Assembly: GCA_018267825.1 (NCBI GenBank)
Contig: JAFDXR010000008.1
Location: 483,378-547,377 of the forward strand
DNA from: Bacteroidota bacterium
Lineage (GTDB): Bacteria; Bacteroidota; Bacteroidia; B-17B0; Aurantibacillaceae
Direction: 5' to 3'
DNA: 64,000 bases
Shown: in pieces, positions 62,611 through 64,000 of the stretch
Layout of the letters: each line of letters opens with the position of its first letter
Numbering within the stretch: position 1 is the first letter of the stretch
The notes under the pieces: model-generated
Database searches by the model: none
What the model saw: the letters and a program-made list of their open reading frames with translations, nothing else
What the model was told of the DNA's origin: nothing
Translations under genes and position numbers: made by a program

Positions 62611-63370
62611 AACATGTTTATGTTTGGGAGTTTTACTTTCAATTGCAAGCTATGGCCAGGTTAATTACTGGAAAATTGTCGAGCAATGCAATTCAGATAT
62701 TGAACATAAGTTCAATTTGCAAGAATCATATCAAGCCAGAGGGGACGCTTATTATGGTCTTGGTAAATATGAAAAAGCAATAAGAGATTATAAGTCATCG
62801 ATAGCAGAAGGAAATTCATCAGCCGACATACAATATAATATTGGAATATGTTACTTTATGCTTTCAAGTTATGATACTGCAATTAAATATTTTCATACTG
62901 CAATTAAAAATAAAGAAGATTTAACAGAAGCATATATATATATTGCCGAATGTTATAAACGCAAACAAGAGCCTGAAAAAGCAATTAGACTTTTAAAGGG
63001 GGTTATCAAAAAAGATTCACTAAATGCAAATGTTTCTTATAATTTGGGACTTCTCTATAGAGAACAGTTTAAATACCAAGAAGCATTGCATTTTTTCGCT
63101 CTAGCCAAAAAAGACAAAGCATATAAATATTTTTCTTTACTAAATTTAGTGCTTTGTTATTCTAAAATTTCAGATTTTGCTAACGCTGAAAATAACCTAA
63201 AAGAAGCACAACAACTCGACCCATCAAATAGCTATACAATTTTGTACGAAGGAATTTTGTTAAGTTCCAAGAAGGATAAACAAAAGGCATGTAATTGCTT
63301 TTATATAGCAAAACAAAAGGGAAATAGAGAGGCGGACTCTTTGATTAAGCTAATCAAATGTGAGAATTAA
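62588..63370 (+). CDS. Exported TPR protein overlapping the Rhs C-terminus (candidate immunity or accessory protein)
   Basis: A 260-residue protein from ATG 62588; the frame is open from 62534, but 62588 gives a clean signal peptide (MPRKWVIKTCLCLGVLLSIA, then SYGQ). About five TPR units follow: YQARGDAYYGLGKYEKAIRD, IQYNIGICYFMLSSYDTAIK, AYIYIAECYKRKQEPEKAIR, VSYNLGLLYREQFKYQEALH and so on. The end KQKACNCFYIAKQKGNREA, then a final KC, is a Cys motif common after TPRs in Bacteroidota and echoed in the TonB-domain protein at 591. It overlaps the Rhs stop by 23 bases and shares its AT-rich composition, so it belongs to the same module. An immunity role is inferred from position only. Confidence 0.8.
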   Translation: MPRKWVIKTCLCLGVLLSIASYGQVNYWKIVEQCNSDIEHKFNLQESYQARGDAYYGLGKYEKAIRDYKSSIAEGNSSADIQYNIGICYFMLSSYDTAIKYFHTAIKNKEDLTEAYIYIAECYKRKQEPEKAIRLLKGVIKKDSLNANVSYNLGLLYREQFKYQEALHFFALAKKDKAYKYFSLLNLVLCYSKISDFANAENNLKEAQQLDPSNSYTILYEGILLSSKKDKQKACNCFYIAKQKGNREADSLIKLIKCEN

Positions 63371-63440
63371 TTGGAAGCAAATAAAAAAAGCAATAGAAGA
63401 ATTTATTGATCGAATTCTTGAAATATTTATCGGGTGGTAA
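63360..63440 (+). CDS. Possible 26-residue ORF
   Basis: A GTG-started frame overlaps the TPR stop by 11 bases and reads as an amphipathic helix (MRINWKQIKKAIEEFIDRIL, then EIFIGW). It is too short to judge. It could be a small peptide, the remnant of an older immunity gene, or chance in AT-rich DNA. Confidence 0.25.
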   Translation: MRINWKQIKKAIEEFIDRILEIFIGW

Positions 63441-63442
63441 AA

Positions 63443-63560
63443 CTTTCAAAACAGGAAAACTCTTTTTCGATTTGCGCTCCATAGGAGCGACATATTCAGA
63501 GCTTTCAAAGCAAGAAAACTCTTTTTCCATTTGCGCTCCATAGGAGCGACATATTCAGAG
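63443..63560. repeat. Two tandem 59-bp repeats, each with a GC-rich hairpin
   Basis: Units 63443-63501 and 63502-63560 abut exactly and differ at three of 59 positions. Each contains the perfect hairpin CGCTCC-ATA-GGAGCG (63475-63489 and 63534-63548) followed by ACATATTCAGAG. The style is that of REP-like intergenic elements. It lies between the toxin/TPR module and the orphan Rhs copy. Confidence 0.9.
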
Positions 63561-63582
63561 CGCCGGGTAAAACGACCCGGCG
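63561..63582. repeat. Strong hairpin after the tandem repeats
   Basis: CGCCGGGT-AAAACG-ACCCGGCG is a perfect 8-bp GC-rich stem directly after the second 59-bp unit. No T-run follows, so it is not a standard intrinsic terminator, though it could stop or pause transcription before the orphan copy. Confidence 0.8.
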
Positions 63583-63649
63583 TAAATGGTCTGAAGGTAC
63601 GAACGCACTGTTAGGTGAGAATAAAATAAACATTATTTGATTGTTTTGT

Positions 63650-64000
63650 TCAGTTGTACAGGGTGTCGGTAGATGTAGCCACCCTCACCAACATGAATGG
63701 CAATACGCTTTACATTGGCTACGACAACAGCGACGGTACGCCCTGGCTCGACTGGAGCCAGCCGGTAACGAGCGCTAGCACGGGAACGTATATATACTAC
63801 ATTATCCCGAAAACCAATGTAGGCAATCTGTTCTTTAACATAGACAACAGTTCGGCCACCAATTTCGACTTTGAACTCGACAACATCAAAATAGACCTCA
63901 TTGGCGGTGCTATGCCACCGCTTTATACAGCAGTCCTGAACAATGTGACGGATTACTATGCTTTTGGGGCGCCAATGCCAGGGCGTAACTTTACAAGTAC
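63650..64000 (+). pseudogene. Orphan, 5'-truncated Rhs core copy (runs off the window)
   Basis: Starts abruptly at the codons for QLYRVSVDVATLTNMNGNTL and is open in the Rhs frame to the window end (GAPMPGRNFTS). Against 61411-61760 it has 26 base differences, 22 of them silent, and three residue changes (Thr to Met, Gln to Pro, Tyr to Phe). There is no ATG; the frame opens after a TAA at 63627-63629, and only TTG 63654 or GTG 63663 could start it. This is the pattern of a displaced rhs-CT cassette, kept as a donor for recombination into the full gene. Its own C-terminal domain must lie to the right of the window. Confidence 0.88.

Noticed and set aside
63443..63560. CRISPR array
   Set aside because: The two 59-bp units abut directly with no spacers between them and no cas genes are present.
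63601..63620. Integron attC site suggested by GTTAGGT
   Set aside because: Only one of the two core sites is present; no matching RYYYAAC partner, no integrase.

Overview
The window is chromosomal DNA of a member of the Bacteroidota (Bacteroidetes). The sequence support is: three proteins with type IX secretion (T9SS) C-terminal sorting domains, the gliding lipoprotein GldH beside a RicT/PSP1 gene, few recognisable Shine-Dalgarno sequences, and TAnnTTTG promoter boxes close to start codons. The core genes are of medium GC. I cannot fix the order or genus.

Layout. (1) 1-6417, minus strand: the start of a complex I operon, nuoA-B-C-D-E-F-G, with nuoG running off the left edge and an AT-rich TonB-domain gene wedged between nuoF and nuoG. 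(2) 6592-14712: a large T9SS-secreted matrixin-like protease, a PIN-PhoH ATPase, DNA polymerase III delta', and a T9SS-secreted lectin-like protein. (3) 15097-21268: ricT-gldH on plus, and on minus a three-gene set (peptide-type ABC binding lipoprotein, membrane DnaJ protein, secreted VWA protein). (4) 21447-36144: a mostly plus-strand housekeeping run: biotin carrier, Tat-exported superoxide dismutase, aspS, rsmI, corA, a MORN-repeat lipoprotein, ribE, a DEDD exonuclease, gpsA, a PAP2-like protein, an epimerase and CapA. (5) 36245-43590: deoxynucleoside kinase, a SiaB-like protein, a transaldolase-CBS fusion, a KdsC-like phosphatase, kdsB, aroK and a secreted protein resembling polymorphic toxin type 23. 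(6) 44581-64000: a 19-kb accessory locus.

The accessory locus is the most unusual part. In one direction and mostly with overlapping or near-touching ends it carries a membrane-anchored Skp/OmpH-like chaperone, a lipoprotein, a 2132-residue exported protein with an SpvB/TcB-like N-terminus, a 263-residue exported protein, and a 3163-residue Rhs protein. The Rhs protein has a Cys-rich insertion, YD repeats and a Bacteroidota-type Rhs core. At the end of the core, base composition falls sharply. The following C-terminal domain and the overlapping TPR gene are AT-rich and look like an exchanged toxin/immunity-type module. Downstream come two tandem 59-bp hairpin repeats, a second strong hairpin, and then a second, 5'-truncated copy of the Rhs region before and into the core. 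That copy runs off the window end. It aligns to 61411-61760 without gaps (26 differences in 350 bp, of which 22 are silent) and looks like an orphan cassette that could replace the C-terminus by recombination.

The nuo genes feed electrons from NADH to the quinone pool. KdsC-like and KdsB suggest CMP-Kdo (lipopolysaccharide) supply near the transaldolase-CBS fusion. GldH and the sorting-domain proteins point to gliding/T9SS machinery elsewhere in the genome. No rRNA, tRNA, CRISPR array, transposase or phage gene was seen.
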